This document shows positions 36,301-55,866 of a stretch of 64,000 bases of DNA, one piece after another. Within the stretch, counting starts at the first letter, position 1, and every line of letters starts with the position of its first letter. Under the pieces are notes generated by a model that saw nothing but the letters and a program-made list of their open reading frames with translations, was not told the origin of the DNA and did not search any database. The DNA is from Fratercula arctica (Eukaryota; Chordata; Aves; Charadriiformes; Alcidae): NCBI GenBank assembly GCA_947846985.1, contig CANTUZ010000001.1, positions 114,283,757 through 114,347,756 of the forward strand. Reading direction: 5' to 3'. The translations under genes and the position numbers were made by a program.

Positions 36301-39300
36301 TTATTGCAAAATAACCACTCTTTCCTTACAGTTTAAGTCCTGTTATCTTCCTCATTTGCTTTCGACTACAGTTAGTGCAATAACACTTCCAAGAACAATC
36401 TCACTTTTTATCAAGGACTGAGTCACCTGCTCTCAACCTGCACAAACGTGTCCTGAAGAAATGACTTTCTCACAGTTCCATCAAGATTACAGAGTTTGTT
36501 TTGTTTTTGTTATGCAGATTTTGATTTTAATCTACCCTAGTCCCTTTGCTCTCTTCCCTTCCCCTTGTATTCCTGGCAGAAGGTCTGTTTTACCAGGAAC
36601 ATATGAAAAGGATAGTCGGCACAGCTTTTTAAAAACATGTCTTTGTTTGACAGGTTCTTTTTAATGTCCTATTATAGGTCATAAGCGCAATGCTTAGTAC
36701 AGTTAGATTTTTGAAAAAATGCCTCAATTTCCTGATAATCATCATGAAGTTGGAAATTATACTGATATCCCTCTTAATGATTTTGATACATAGCAGCCAG
36801 CACTGAATTGATTAACTACATGAAAAGCAGATTTAGAGGCCTGAACATGTTCCCACTTTGAGACACCACAAAAACAAATGCCCAGTTAGAGTTTCGGTGG
36901 CGATCAGTCCCAGCAGAGCCCAGTGCTACCCACACCAAACGCTCTGCCTTCTGCTTCTTCCAGCAGAGAAACATGGCCCTGCAATTTTCACTCTGCAAAT
37001 CACCGGGAAGAAGGATGCCTAAGGAACATCTGGCCTGATGCAGGGGTTGTCCGGCCGTGTGGCACCGCAAAAACAGCAGTTGTCATCTACTGGGAAGGGT
37101 GTGACGGTGGCGTCATGCGAGAGGCTGGTGCCAGCACAGCAGGCATGGATGCGGCTGGTGAAATAGGTCTGGTTGGTGCCTGGGTCACTCTGCGGGGAAT
37201 TCATGAGAGCTGAAGTGGCCTGGCGCAGCAAACCCAGTTTTTCCTGTAGGGGAGACTTGCATAGGCCACTTCCATTCTCAAAGTTGATTTCAGTTGGCAG
37301 GCTTGCAGGGCAAATAGCCCAACAGCCACAGAGACAGCCTTTCGCGGGGAGCTGGTCCACCCATTCGCACTGCACAGAGGGCTGTATCCTGAGCTGATCT
37401 AATAAGCCTATAGTGTAAAGTGTAACAATACCGTCGGAAAAGAAAGAAGCTAAAGACACTTAGACTAGGAGTATAAAAGGATCCACATGACCTTATTCCT
37501 GACAGCGGCCAGCCCTTATTTATTTTTAGCACGTCCAGAAGCCAATCTTAAAGCTGTGCTTGGATGTGGAGGGATTTTGGTTACGAGGGTGCTGTAAATA
37601 GTGTGCGCGGGTAAAAGAGACTGTCCTATACCAAATCCTACTGCCAAGTGTGTACGTGAAAGTGCAGAAGTGAACAGTTCTGCAGAGTATTTAGCGCAGT
37701 ACCTAGCTGTGATTAGCAAGCTCCCAGATCATGGTGATCTAATTGCACCAAAGGTAATTGAATTGTAGAGTTAGGTAAAGTTTCTAGATCAGGCTTTTTC
37801 CTTGCTACTCTGTTCTACTTAGTTTGACTTTCAAGGTAACAGAGCACTTGCAAATTTATCAGCTAGCTATCCCCGTTAGGCAGCAAAAAGTATAGCAGCA
37901 ACAGTCTTAATTTTGGGTGCAGGAGCATGTCAGCTGCTGCTGCTGCTGCTCTGTGTGTCTGAGAGAGGACTAGGCACACTGTAGTTAGGAGAAGACTAGT
38001 CTTTTGAGTCCACTTTTGCTATTGTCCAACACATTAAAACTTAAATGAAGCTGCTTGAAACCTGCCCTTGATTTACCTTTCTGCTGGAAAAGAAGTATTT
38101 AAGATATGGCCAGAAGAGAAGACAAGGAGAAAAAGGCAAGGTAGAAGAGAATCAAAGATAATTTAATGTTTCAAACCTGTATCCTCTTCCTTGCACACGA
38201 GCATTTGGGCTTAGCTCTCAAAACTTGTTTCACCGCCTTGGCTGGGGAAGCTGGCTGGGCTCTGAAATTTGGATGTGTTTGCGCAAATGCCTTTATCCTA
38301 TGAATGTACTGGACTAACAAGTGAGTTTCTGAAGAAGCAGCACTGGAAGAAGCAGAGTCATTTCTTTAAAAAGTAAACAGCAGAACCATGAAAGACATGG
38401 AGGTGGGCAAGGAAGAGTTACACACAGTGTTTTGCATAACAAAATCGTGGCTCCGGTTACTGTAGGATGTTGAAGGAGTCTGAAGGCATGCATGGGTTCA
38501 AGCTAAGGAGACCAGTTCATGGTGGCTAGGTCCACTGGGGGTTACTGAACACAGCATTTTGCATCCATCTTCTGACTCAAGCAGGTCTGCTGCAAGCCAG
38601 GTGGCTTGGGGAAACACTGTACTTGCCTCATTTTTTATAGTGTTTCTGTAGATACTTGTTAGTGGCTGTGTTTGGAGATGACCTAGTGGGCTAGACAAAC
38701 CTTTGGTCTGACCTAGTACAGTTGTTCTTCAGCTTATGGAAGGGGAGTACAGTAAAAGCCAGCTATGCAGACCATGTTGTGGTGAGGGAGATACCACGCT
38801 CATCGCCTTCTGACAAACTTAAACTGCAGCAAGGGAGATCTGGAAAACCTTTCATATCAGTGGGGCAACGGTTCCTGGGGAGAAAAGATTCCTGGGGAGC
38901 ATGTGTGGTCACTGTCCTTAAAGGGTCCTGTAAAGAGACTAAACAACTGTCGGGAAAAAAAGGCAGAGGTACTTAGGCTTGCCTTGGATCAGGGATCAAT
39001 GTGACCTGATGGACCTCCAAACCTCCTTTATATATATCTATCTAGATATATATGTGCAAAATATACCTAATATATATAGTATATACGTTTTCTAGATCAA
39101 TTATTAAATAAATAACATGAAATGTAAATATAAACAATGCAAATTACATAAATCAGCAGTGGAATGTTTTTTACTCCCCTAGACTTTTAAATTATTTTCA
39201 CAAACAGGAATTACCAGGTCTGCATGGGAATATGCAGGATGCACCAGGAATTTAAGGCAAGAAACATGTGTGAGCAGACGAACTGTTTTTACAGGGAAGC

Positions 39301-40941
39301 CTGAATCCCTTGCAGAGAGTAATGCTTCCTCCCCTGCTACCCTGCTGTCTTCCCTCGGTTCCCCAGCTATGTGACCCTGTCGCCTACTGATGCGTGTTTC
39401 TGTTTCTTTCTTTTCTTTCGTTTCTTTCTCTCTCGGGCTCTGCCACTCCTGTCCAGGTGACACATGTCAGGAAAATGCGCTGAAGCTGGATCCGGGGCGG
39501 CCGGATGGCTGGAGGATCCCGTTCAGCCCCCGGGGGGGAGGCTGCGGGGCCGCCATGCGCTCCATGTGCATCGGGCTGCGTTTCCGCCACCCTGCCCAGC
39601 TGGACACCCTGGTGCAAGTCAGCATCGAGAGTGGCCGGATGACCCACCACCATCCCACCGGCTACCTGGGGTCCCTGGCTTCGGCCCTCTTCACATCTTT
39701 CGCGGTGAATAGTGTGCCCCCCCCGGCCTGGGGGAAGGGGCTGATGGAGGTGCTGCCACGGGCAAAAGCCTATGTGCGGGACAGTGGCTTCTTTGTGGAG
39801 CAGAACATGGAGCAATGGTGAGCTGCGCTCCCAGCACTGGGTTTTGTTAAAGTAAACTTCACATAGAAGAGGGCGAGCAGTGTTTATACTTAAGCTTCAG
39901 TAGTCACGTTATGGTGAACCCCTAGAGCAGCACATGCCTGCCACGGGATCAAATCGATTCAGAAAGTCTCTGAAGTCCCTCAGGGGAAAAACACCTCTAA
40001 CTTACTTAAAAAAAAAAGTCAGACTGTGTTTGGGTCATGTTGGTGTGACATTTTTTGGATCCAGTATGAGGTAGCTCGACTTGTCATCTCAAGCAACCGT
40101 GTTCTGATGAAAGATGGGCAGCAAGGCCGGGGAACAGCACCAGGCGTAGGGCTGAGCTCAGTTTGAAAGTTATAACCAAATGCGGCTGCAGATTCGGTGT
40201 GGCTCTGTGCGCAGGGGCACACAGGGGCAGGGGTGGAGGTACTCTGAATTCGGGAGGATGACTCAGTTCTTGCTCTGAGCCTTTGAATCCTGTGCAGCGC
40301 GACAGCAGCAGGTGCTGGGCTGCCTTCTCCCATGTGGCTGGAGGGAGGGGAAATCTAACTCATTGAAATATGTCCTTGTGCCTCTTACTGTAAATCATGT
40401 CCCTAGGTTGACAAATGGGGGGAAGCCTACCATTTTGCCAAGCCATCGCTCTGGGCTCTTGACGCGGCCAGGAGGGCCCGCAGGGAGCTCAGGTATATGC
40501 TTCTGCCATGGGATGTCTCTCGCAGCCCCTCCACCTTGTCTCCTGTTTTGCAGGCGTTACTTTGAAGAGCAATGGGAGAAATACCTGGCGGAGAGAGGCA
40601 TATCAGACGGGGTCTCGCTGCCCACCTTCCCCCCCAGGTACGGCGTGGAAGAGAGAGACTCGTTCTACACCTCCCTCAGCTACGACGGCTGGGGGGGCAG
40701 CAGCGGGCACGACGCCCCCATGATCGCCTATGACGCGCTGCTGGGCGCGGGGGACTCCTGGGCAGAGCTGGCTCACCGGGCCTTCTTCCATGGGGGTGAC
40801 AGCGACTCCACCGCCGCCATCGCGGCCTGCTGGTGGGGGGCCATGCACGGTTTCCGGGGAGTCAGCGCCTCCCTCTACAGCCACCTGGAGTACAGGGACC
40901 GCCTGGAGCAGGTGGCCAAGGACTTGTACCGCATCGCCTAG
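33017..40941 (+). CDS. ADPRH: ADPRH, ADP-ribosylarginine hydrolase (ARH1), complete coding region in three exons
   Basis: Joined 33017-33317, 39457-39817 and 40554-40941, giving 1050 nt: 349 codons plus TAG (human protein 357 residues). All junctions are GT-AG and in frame. The enzyme is a cytosolic hydrolase of the DraG/ARH family that removes ADP-ribose from arginine side chains in a Mg-dependent reaction. Family motifs seen: N-terminal [28 protein letters not shown], whose two aspartates fall at human Asp55-Asp56 if the second ATG is counted as residue 1; [15 protein letters not shown]; the [15 protein letters not shown] active-site loop; [19 protein letters not shown]; and [17 protein letters not shown] with the metal-binding aspartates. 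All expected catalytic residues are present, so the enzyme should be active. The start could be either of two adjacent ATGs (33017 or 33020). Expression is probably broad, given the CpG-island promoter. Confidence 0.96.
37019..37459 (-). other. unidentified cysteine-rich open frame, antisense in ADPRH intron
   Basis: A 146-codon minus-strand frame, open from just after a TAA stop to a TAG, begins with a GTG codon; there is no upstream in-frame ATG. It contains at least eleven cysteines, in segments such as [15 protein letters not shown] and DNCCFCG, plus two N-glycosylation sequons (NGS, NQT). This composition suggests a secreted or extracellular cysteine-rich domain. I do not recognise the family. 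It might be an exon of an unannotated gene, a retrocopy or retroelement remnant, or a chance frame. A possible acceptor (TTTACACTATAG) lies inside it on the minus strand. Confidence 0.2.
38470..38720 (+). mobile_element. old CR1-type LINE 3' end, forward orientation
   Basis: The 3' part reads GGGCTAGACAAACCTTTGGTCTGACCTAGTACAGTTGTTCTT, in short blocks that match the older CR1 terminus found widely in reptiles and birds. Upstream similarity fades, so the 5' limit is approximate. The copy is much more diverged than the other CR1 elements in the window. Confidence 0.5.
39027..39087. repeat. AT-rich dinucleotide tract
   Basis: Alternating TA stretches are broken by CTATCTAGA and similar. It is an impure TA microsatellite about 370 bp before the second ADPRH coding exon. 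Confidence 0.9.
39457..39817 (+). CDS. ADPRH: ADPRH second coding exon
   Basis: The exon begins in the split glycine codon (G|GT GAC) with [11 protein letters not shown] and ends at the split tryptophan codon TG|G, at GTGAGC. It encodes [25 protein letters not shown] and then the [15 protein letters not shown] loop, in separate blocks typical of ARH1. Its 3' end is the EQNMEQW segment. The sequence is GC-rich, unlike the AT-rich intron just before it. Confidence 0.95.
39818..40553 (+). other. ADPRH: ADPRH last intron (736 bp)
   Basis: The intron is bounded by GTGAGC and CTGTTTTGCAG. I see no other feature inside. Confidence 0.9.
40554..40941 (+). CDS. ADPRH: ADPRH last coding exon
   Basis: The exon completes the split tryptophan codon and continues [15 protein letters not shown]. 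It encodes [20 protein letters not shown], the [15 protein letters not shown] block and the C-terminal [17 protein letters not shown] metal-binding motif, then ends with LYRIA and TAG. The C-terminus is about eight residues shorter than human; the region after the conserved core is not known to be needed for catalysis. Confidence 0.95.
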
Positions 40942-42051
40942 GTGGGGGTGTGCTTACCCCCCTGCCTCCCCTCACTCACTCAGGATTTTGCAAACTTCGT
41001 TTGGGTTAAAGCACGCGAGCGAAAGCCAGAGCCAGGCCTGCTTTTTCTGTGTGTGTTGGCTGCCATGGGGGAGGCCATTTGGGAGCTAGCTGCTTGGGGC
41101 TTGTGGGCGGTGGGTGGGGGCAAGCAGTTACAAGGGGGTTTGGTGGGAGCACGCAGCAGTGGGTCTGTCCCTCCAGCAGCCCAGTCCTGCGACGTCCCAC
41201 CTCCTCAGGACAGCGGCTGCACATCCTCTGCTCCTCAAGGTGGGTGGGAGCACCCACTGCAGCGCTGCTAACGAAGCTCCAGCAGCAGGACAGGCAGCAA
41301 AACCCACACAAGCTGCCCCACAGCAGGGTCCTGCCCATAGGAGCGTGCCAGAGGGGGTCAGGGACGCACGCCTGGCCGCAGGGAGCGTACATGGGCTGGC
41401 AGAGATGCCTCCCGGCAAACTCATGATGGCCAGCCCCGGCTCGCCACCCTGTACTGCTGATGGGGGGGTGCCGGGGACACCACTTGCCATCTGGCACTGA
41501 GCACGTGTAAAGCTACAACCTCTGCTCCTCAGCCACTGCAGCAGGTACAGCCCACGGGAACCGACTGGGGTGGGGGGGGGGGGGAAGCAAGCAGCCAGTT
41601 GTGTCTGAGGATAACAGAGTTTTTCTCATACAATTATTTTAGCAGGCGATAACTTTTTGTTTTAAATGAATGTGGGGAAAAACTCCAAACCCAACCTGTC
41701 AGCTGTGTTGGCAGTGTGTTTTTTGCACAATTTCACAGCACTTCTGCTATACAGGTAAGAATGTATCAGGGTACTTCCCTAATTGGGTTAGTGGGGGAGT
41801 TCAAGACTGCTGACCAAACCCTTATCCAAGGTCAAAGGGGATAATGAGGATTAAAAGGTTGCATTTTACATCAATTTAAGCAACTTCTGTAGTGACCTAC
41901 ATTATACTGCTTACATCAAGGTTACTAAAGATTATTTGCTTAACATTTGCTATGGATAACTCTATAAAAAAATACACTTTTTCTTCAAATCCAGACTGTG
42001 ACGTAGCAAAGTACTCTTTCCAGAGCAATTTCAAACCACTGTATCCCATTC

Positions 42052-42057
42052 AATAAA
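42052..42057 (+). terminator. ADPRH: candidate poly(A) signal of ADPRH
   Basis: AATAAA lies 1.1 kb after the ADPRH stop, followed within 30 bases by a T/G-containing stretch (CCTCTGTTAAATGTT). It is the first canonical signal I see on this strand after the stop. Confidence 0.45.
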
Positions 42058-42434
42058 TAGACCTGCCATGCCTCTGTTAAATGTTACAGTCTATCATGGG
42101 ATGAATTAAGGGATGGGAGGGAGAAGTCTGAAGAGCCAGAGGGTGCAAGGTGTCTGCAAGCTCCAGCTTCCAAGAGAGAGGAGATGCGGTGCCGGGGCAG
42201 GAGGAGAGAGGATGCTTTGGGGGACAGGGCTGGTGGGAGGGGGAGAGGCTGCCTTAAAAGGGGGAGTTCAGCACACCTTTATGCAGGGAGTGCGCATAAA
42301 GGCATAATGAAAGCCCAAATCTGACAAAAACCAGCAGCAATAGGAATCACAACTTCAACACAGTTTACTACAGCTCTCAGGTGTGTTGTATAAAACATGT
42401 TTTAGTGCAACATAGTACAAAGTTTTTGTTGTTG

Positions 42435-42463
42435 TTTTTTTTTTTTCTAAAAAAAAAAAAAAA
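42435..42463. repeat. T12-CT-A15 near-palindrome
   Basis: A T run is followed directly by an A run, separated by only CT. It can fold into a perfect AT stem and is a likely slippage site. Confidence 0.9.
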
Positions 42464-43089
42464 CCCAAACATTTTTCCACATCATGCATGGATAGGGTAT
42501 CTCTCTTCTTGGGTTCATTACAGAAAGTTACAGCAGAGAGAGTGGTTTGAAAAGCTTCGTGTTAACTCGTTACAGGAAGAGTCTGCCTTGTAAAAACAGA
42601 GAAGTCTGAGACTGGGCAACACACTGCCAGAGCAACAGAGAAATGTCACCAGCAAGGTACATTCAGGGACCACCATGGGAGCCACTTCCCGGGAAAGCCT
42701 GGGCTCGGTGCAGGAACCGCCAGGCTGGGAAGGGACCTGTTTCGGCCAGGGGGAGGGGGCCACAGGACAGCCCTCCGGGATAGCCCTGCTCCGGGGCAGA
42801 CAGGCTGGTGAGGAGGAGCATGGCTTGGGTGCAGCACAGTACTCTCCCAGGGAAGAACGGCTCCCGCAGACTTCATTTCCTCTTTTTTTTTTTTTTTTTT
42901 TCTCCTTTAAAGCTGAAATGAGTTGCAGTTCCTGCCCGGGAGCAGTATGTACAGGAGATACTACATTTATGAAACAATACCCGCTGGCTGCAGCTGCTGC
43001 CGTTTGCGCCTCGGTTCTTCATTTCATCCCACTCCTCTCTTTGCAGACGCCTTATCCAGAAAGGGAAGACAAGTGTGTGGGTGTGTGAT

Positions 43090-43115
43090 ACATATATATA
43101 TAAATATATATATAT
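43090..43115. repeat. (TA)n microsatellite
   Basis: Alternating TA over about 26 bp with one interruption (TAAA), in the interval between the convergent genes. Confidence 0.92.
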
Positions 43116-45127
43116 AGAGGAGTGTGATATTATGCATATGCTGGGGCCAGTAAGCAGTTATGTCTCAAGGAGGCAGACTTCACAGAGGGATGAGTGAAAT
43201 TTGGTCTTCCCAGCGGAAGAAGAAACCAATGCCGTTCTGGTGGAGGAGCAGAGGTGGCTGACTTCGAATGCCCTGGCGCGGGACAGTCCGCGGCCGCGTG
43301 GGCCCCCTCCCAGCTGGGAGAGAGGATGCGTGGTGCAGATCTCCCACCTGAGGCTTCGCCACCTCTGAAACATCAAGGCATCAGGGTCTAACCAAGGAGT
43401 GCTACAGAGCATCTGCTGAGGTCCCCTTCTCTTCACAAAGAGCAGTCCCACTCTCCTGCAGAGGCTCTGGGTATGGCACCTCTCTCACACGAGGCCGGGG
43501 GCGGGGGGGTGGGGGGAGTCTTGCAGCTGCGCCCAATCCGCCCCGGTTGGCTTCAGCCATGCTGCAAAAAATAAATGGCCGGATTTGCCAGGAAGACATC
43601 AAGGAAGACAACGAAAGGCCGTTTTTGGCAAACATTTTCTTCTGCCAGACGTTAACGCTTAGGGCATATGGGGGAGGAGGCGGTTTCCTCCACAGGACAG
43701 GGCAGGGGTACTTGGCATTACGGGGTACGGGAGCTCCGGTACCCCACGTGGCGAGAGCCCTGGTGTGGTTCGCGAGAGCCATATCTTTCACAGAAAGAAC
43801 AGCATTTCCTGCCACAGCGACTGCCTACGACAAGAGCAGGTGACTTTGCCAGGAGGGGGAGCTTATGGAGAAACAGTTTCTTCTCCTAAAGCCCCAGAAA
43901 CAAAAAATGGCAGATGCACACACGCAAACAGGGGAAGATTTCTTGCAACCCAAGGGGACAGGGAAGCCCCCAGGGCGCCGATGCACTGCAGGCTCCTTGC
44001 CTTGTCCAAGCTTGTGCTGGGAAGTAGTGCAAGCTGCAGGGAAACTCGTGACACGCGGTGGTTAATTGTGTGTCCCCGCTGCGTGGCGTGGCTGCAATTG
44101 GGCTCCTTGGCTGAACCATTCAGGGGCTGTGAACCCAACCGTGGAGCTTCCTTCCCCTTTCCCCCTTTCTAGAGTCATTACTTTGGTCATGTTGAAGCCT
44201 TTAGAGACTGGATCCAGCCACCTGCCCCCAGGTGACTGGGGCACAGAGGGGACCCGCCTCATCAGAGGTGTCAGCATGGACACCGGGGAGGAGCACGACT
44301 CTGTTAAGCCGGACTGTACGAGGACCCTCTTTGCTACCAACATAGTCAGGGCTTCCAGGTGTCCTCCTTCCATCTCCCCCTTCGGTTCCTGGAGACGAAC
44401 TAAATTGCTTTTGTCCTGATTGCAAGCTCACTGAATATTCAGTCTCTCCAGGACTGGGGCATGCTCCCAAAAGGTGAATTGCCCCCTCCTGAGACAACAG
44501 TAGGATGGAGGCAAGAAGATACTGAGGCTACAGCCAGCTTTTAAGATGGACCTCCCGGCAGCCCAGCTAACCCCTCAGAGGTTGACCTGGCTTTGTTTTA
44601 CAAGAGGCAAAAGCTAGCTCAGCGCACCTATGGAAAAGACGTTCTTCACTGTGGCACCGAGTCTGAGGAGGAAATCCAGTCTGTTTTGGAAAACATATAC
44701 ATTTACTTCCAAAGAGATCGTCCCAGGACCAAAAGCCCCCTGGGATCTCCTCACTGTGTGGAGGGCAGGGGACGCCTAACAGTTCTTGGAGTGACCAAAA
44801 AAGGAATGACAATAAAAAAGTAATGGCCCAAAGGACAGCAACTGACAGGAGCAAAATTAATCCGAGAGGAACATCCGCTATGTACAGCAAGCGCAGGGAC
44901 CCTCCACCCATCGGGGTGAGGGGGTGTGTTCCCACAGGCGCTGGAAGAAGCCTCGGATCTTCCCGTCCACGCCAGCTGAACACTCCACAGAGCTCAGCAG
45001 CCAGGCTGGGGCACAGATAGCGAAACAAATGAAACAAGAACAACAAAACCCACTCTGTTCCTTAGCGATCCCAGTGTGTCTCTGCTTCTCTCTCTCTCTG
45101 CACGTCCCCCCGGGCGCCACTGCCTCT

Positions 45128-53917
<8,790 letters not shown>

Positions 53918-55490
53918 CTGTGAGGGAAGAACAGAGAAGAATGAGGAGAGTTGGGTCGTTAACAGAGAAAAGAAACTCACCTGGTGTGAGGAGGACCAGA
54001 GAGTCCTCCCCCAACTGCAGGCATGGCTACTCCTGCCTGGGTCCCACCTGCACTAGACCTTTAAGACAAAGTCATTTAGCTGTTCTCCTACCAAATCTTC
54101 TTTCTTTCACCTCCCACTCTACGCCAGGATCCTCCCACTGTGGCCCTCACGAAAAGGCTGCTTTTTCACAGTTTATCCTTTGAAAGATTCCTTTTCTTAA
54201 TTCACCGTGGTCTGAGGCACCAAATTTAGCATGAAGGCTACACCCAAACTCAGTGAGTTTTTTCATGGTGAAATTACACCACTTGCACCTCAGGGCAATG
54301 AGCTGTTGACCACATCCAGAGAAAACCATTTCCAGGAAGAGTGAATTAAACAAGACTTTACCGCTGGTCAAATGCCAGCCATCTCACTGACACATAACCC
54401 CACAGGTACATAATAGCTAGGGGAGAAAATGGACACAACTAGAAAGAAAAAGAGCACCAGACTGGAAAGGATCAGCGGGAGCAAGCTCTGCTCCAGCAGC
54501 CAGGAGCTCTGGCTCCCGGTCCACCATGGACCGCGCAGCCTGGACAAGCCATCGGCATGTCACCTCCCTCGGCTTCCCAAGCGTGACTGCAGCTCCCATG
54601 CAGGTAGCTAAGTGGTCACACAGCGTGGAGGATGACATGAGAGTGTCATTAGCTCTTGTCCCTGCAGGGAGAGAGAAACACACCGGTTTCCGATTCCTCT
54701 CTCCCTATGGGAGCTGGAGATAAAGCCTCCCCTGTGTGTGCTCAGGCTGTGCCTGCTGCCCAAGTCTTGACCCAGGGCATTCCCGTCTGCGGGGAAGGAC
54801 ACGAAGCGCCCTCCTGTGACACTTGTGCTTGGTGTGCCCGGGAGCCCCGCACGAGGAGAGGAGCAGCTCCCGGCCAGATTCACCGCTCCTCCCAGCAGCT
54901 CTGCCAGATACACCTCCCCTCCTTCGCCTCTCCTCGCATGGCAGCTCCCCTCTGGAAGGGGGCACGCTGCCTCGCTGCCAGGTGAAGGGATTCTGCTGAC
55001 AACTGGTACATCTTTTAACGAAACCTAGCCAGCACCCTGGGCACGGGTGGCACAACAGAAGCGTGGCACCGCAGGCATGAACAACTGAAGGCTGCCAGGG
55101 GAGCTGTGCCCATCTGCACCCTGGAAACCCGTCCCACGCATCCTGTGTTTGCAGGGAAGCAACGTTGTCTCCTTTCTCTCACTGAGACACGGGCTCCTCG
55201 CTTTACATCACGCTTTGCTTCCAGCTTCCCTTGGGCCCCAAGGGTCTCGGATGCCTGTCGGCACAGGCGATGAGCCACGGCGCGGAGGGAGAGGGCGGGC
55301 ACAGGCAAACAACATCAAATGGGAGGAAGGAACTCCCATCGCAGCAACGCTTTCTGCTCTAACACAGCATCTGAGATGGGCACCCTGGTAACTCATTAGA
55401 CGTTCCCCTGGAGCCTGACTTGCCCATGGCTTTAATCAGTATGCTAATAAAGACTCGATGGCTGTGTTAAGGGTATGGCACGCAGACAGT

Positions 55491-55509
55491 GGAAGGAAGG
55501 AAGGAGGGA
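55491..55509. repeat. short GGAA microsatellite
   Basis: Tandem GGAA units degrade into GGAGGGAAA. GGAA runs can bind ETS factors, but nothing else here supports such a role. Confidence 0.85.
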
Positions 55510-55834
55510 AATAGTCCCTTGTTTTTCCTCCCTGGGGACTTCAACCTAATGGAGAGATTTAGCATGACCCGGTTCTATTTCTGCCGTACCCCAGACACAC
55601 TCCTTCCCCTTTGTTTCGCTTCAGGATAGCAGCCTTAGCCACTGCACCCACACTCGTCCCATCTTTTTGGCTCACTGTTGGTTAAGAAAGGTTATTTCAA
55701 GCATTAATCAATCTTCTGAGTCCCTGGGAGACGAACCAATAAAGGGGAAGGTGATTCTCAGCAGTTTCCTTTCTCCCCCAGCCCCCTTTCCAAACAGTTT
55801 ATTTTTAATTGGTACGGGATTATTTTCTGCAACC

Positions 55835-55866
55835 GTTACTAAGGAAACCTCTGTTACTATAGCAAC
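55835..55866 (+). promoter_or_regulatory. paired RFX X-box-like palindromes
   Basis: GTTACTATAGCAAC at 55853-55866 consists of two full RGYAAC half-sites (AGTAAC on the minus strand and AGCAAC on the plus) separated by 2 bp, which is an RFX X-box arrangement. A second, weaker copy, GTTACTAAGGAAAC, lies at 55835-55848 with one mismatched half-site, starting 18 bp before the first. They sit in the large IGSF3 intron within an AT-rich block (55640-55910) containing ATTAATCAAT and TTTTAATT boxes. Confidence 0.4.

Larger units (their letters stand above)
33318..39456 (+). other. ADPRH: ADPRH intron between first and second coding exons (6.1 kb)
   Basis: The intron is bounded by GTAACC and CCTGTCCAG. 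It holds an antisense cysteine-rich open frame, a short CTG run at about 37930-37951, an old CR1 fragment and an AT-rich tract, listed separately. It ends in an unusually long pyrimidine tract of about 60 nt (39395-39456, few purines). No ADPRH exon is visible within it, because the flanking exons already join correctly. Confidence 0.85.
40942..45127. other. convergent 3' ends of ADPRH (+) and IGSF3 (-)
   Basis: The interval lies between the two stop codons and should hold both 3' untranslated regions. A plus-strand AATAAA is at 42052. I could not find a canonical AATAAA on the minus strand for IGSF3 in this interval. It also contains T/A and TA simple repeats. I see no further coding exon. 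Confidence 0.6.
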
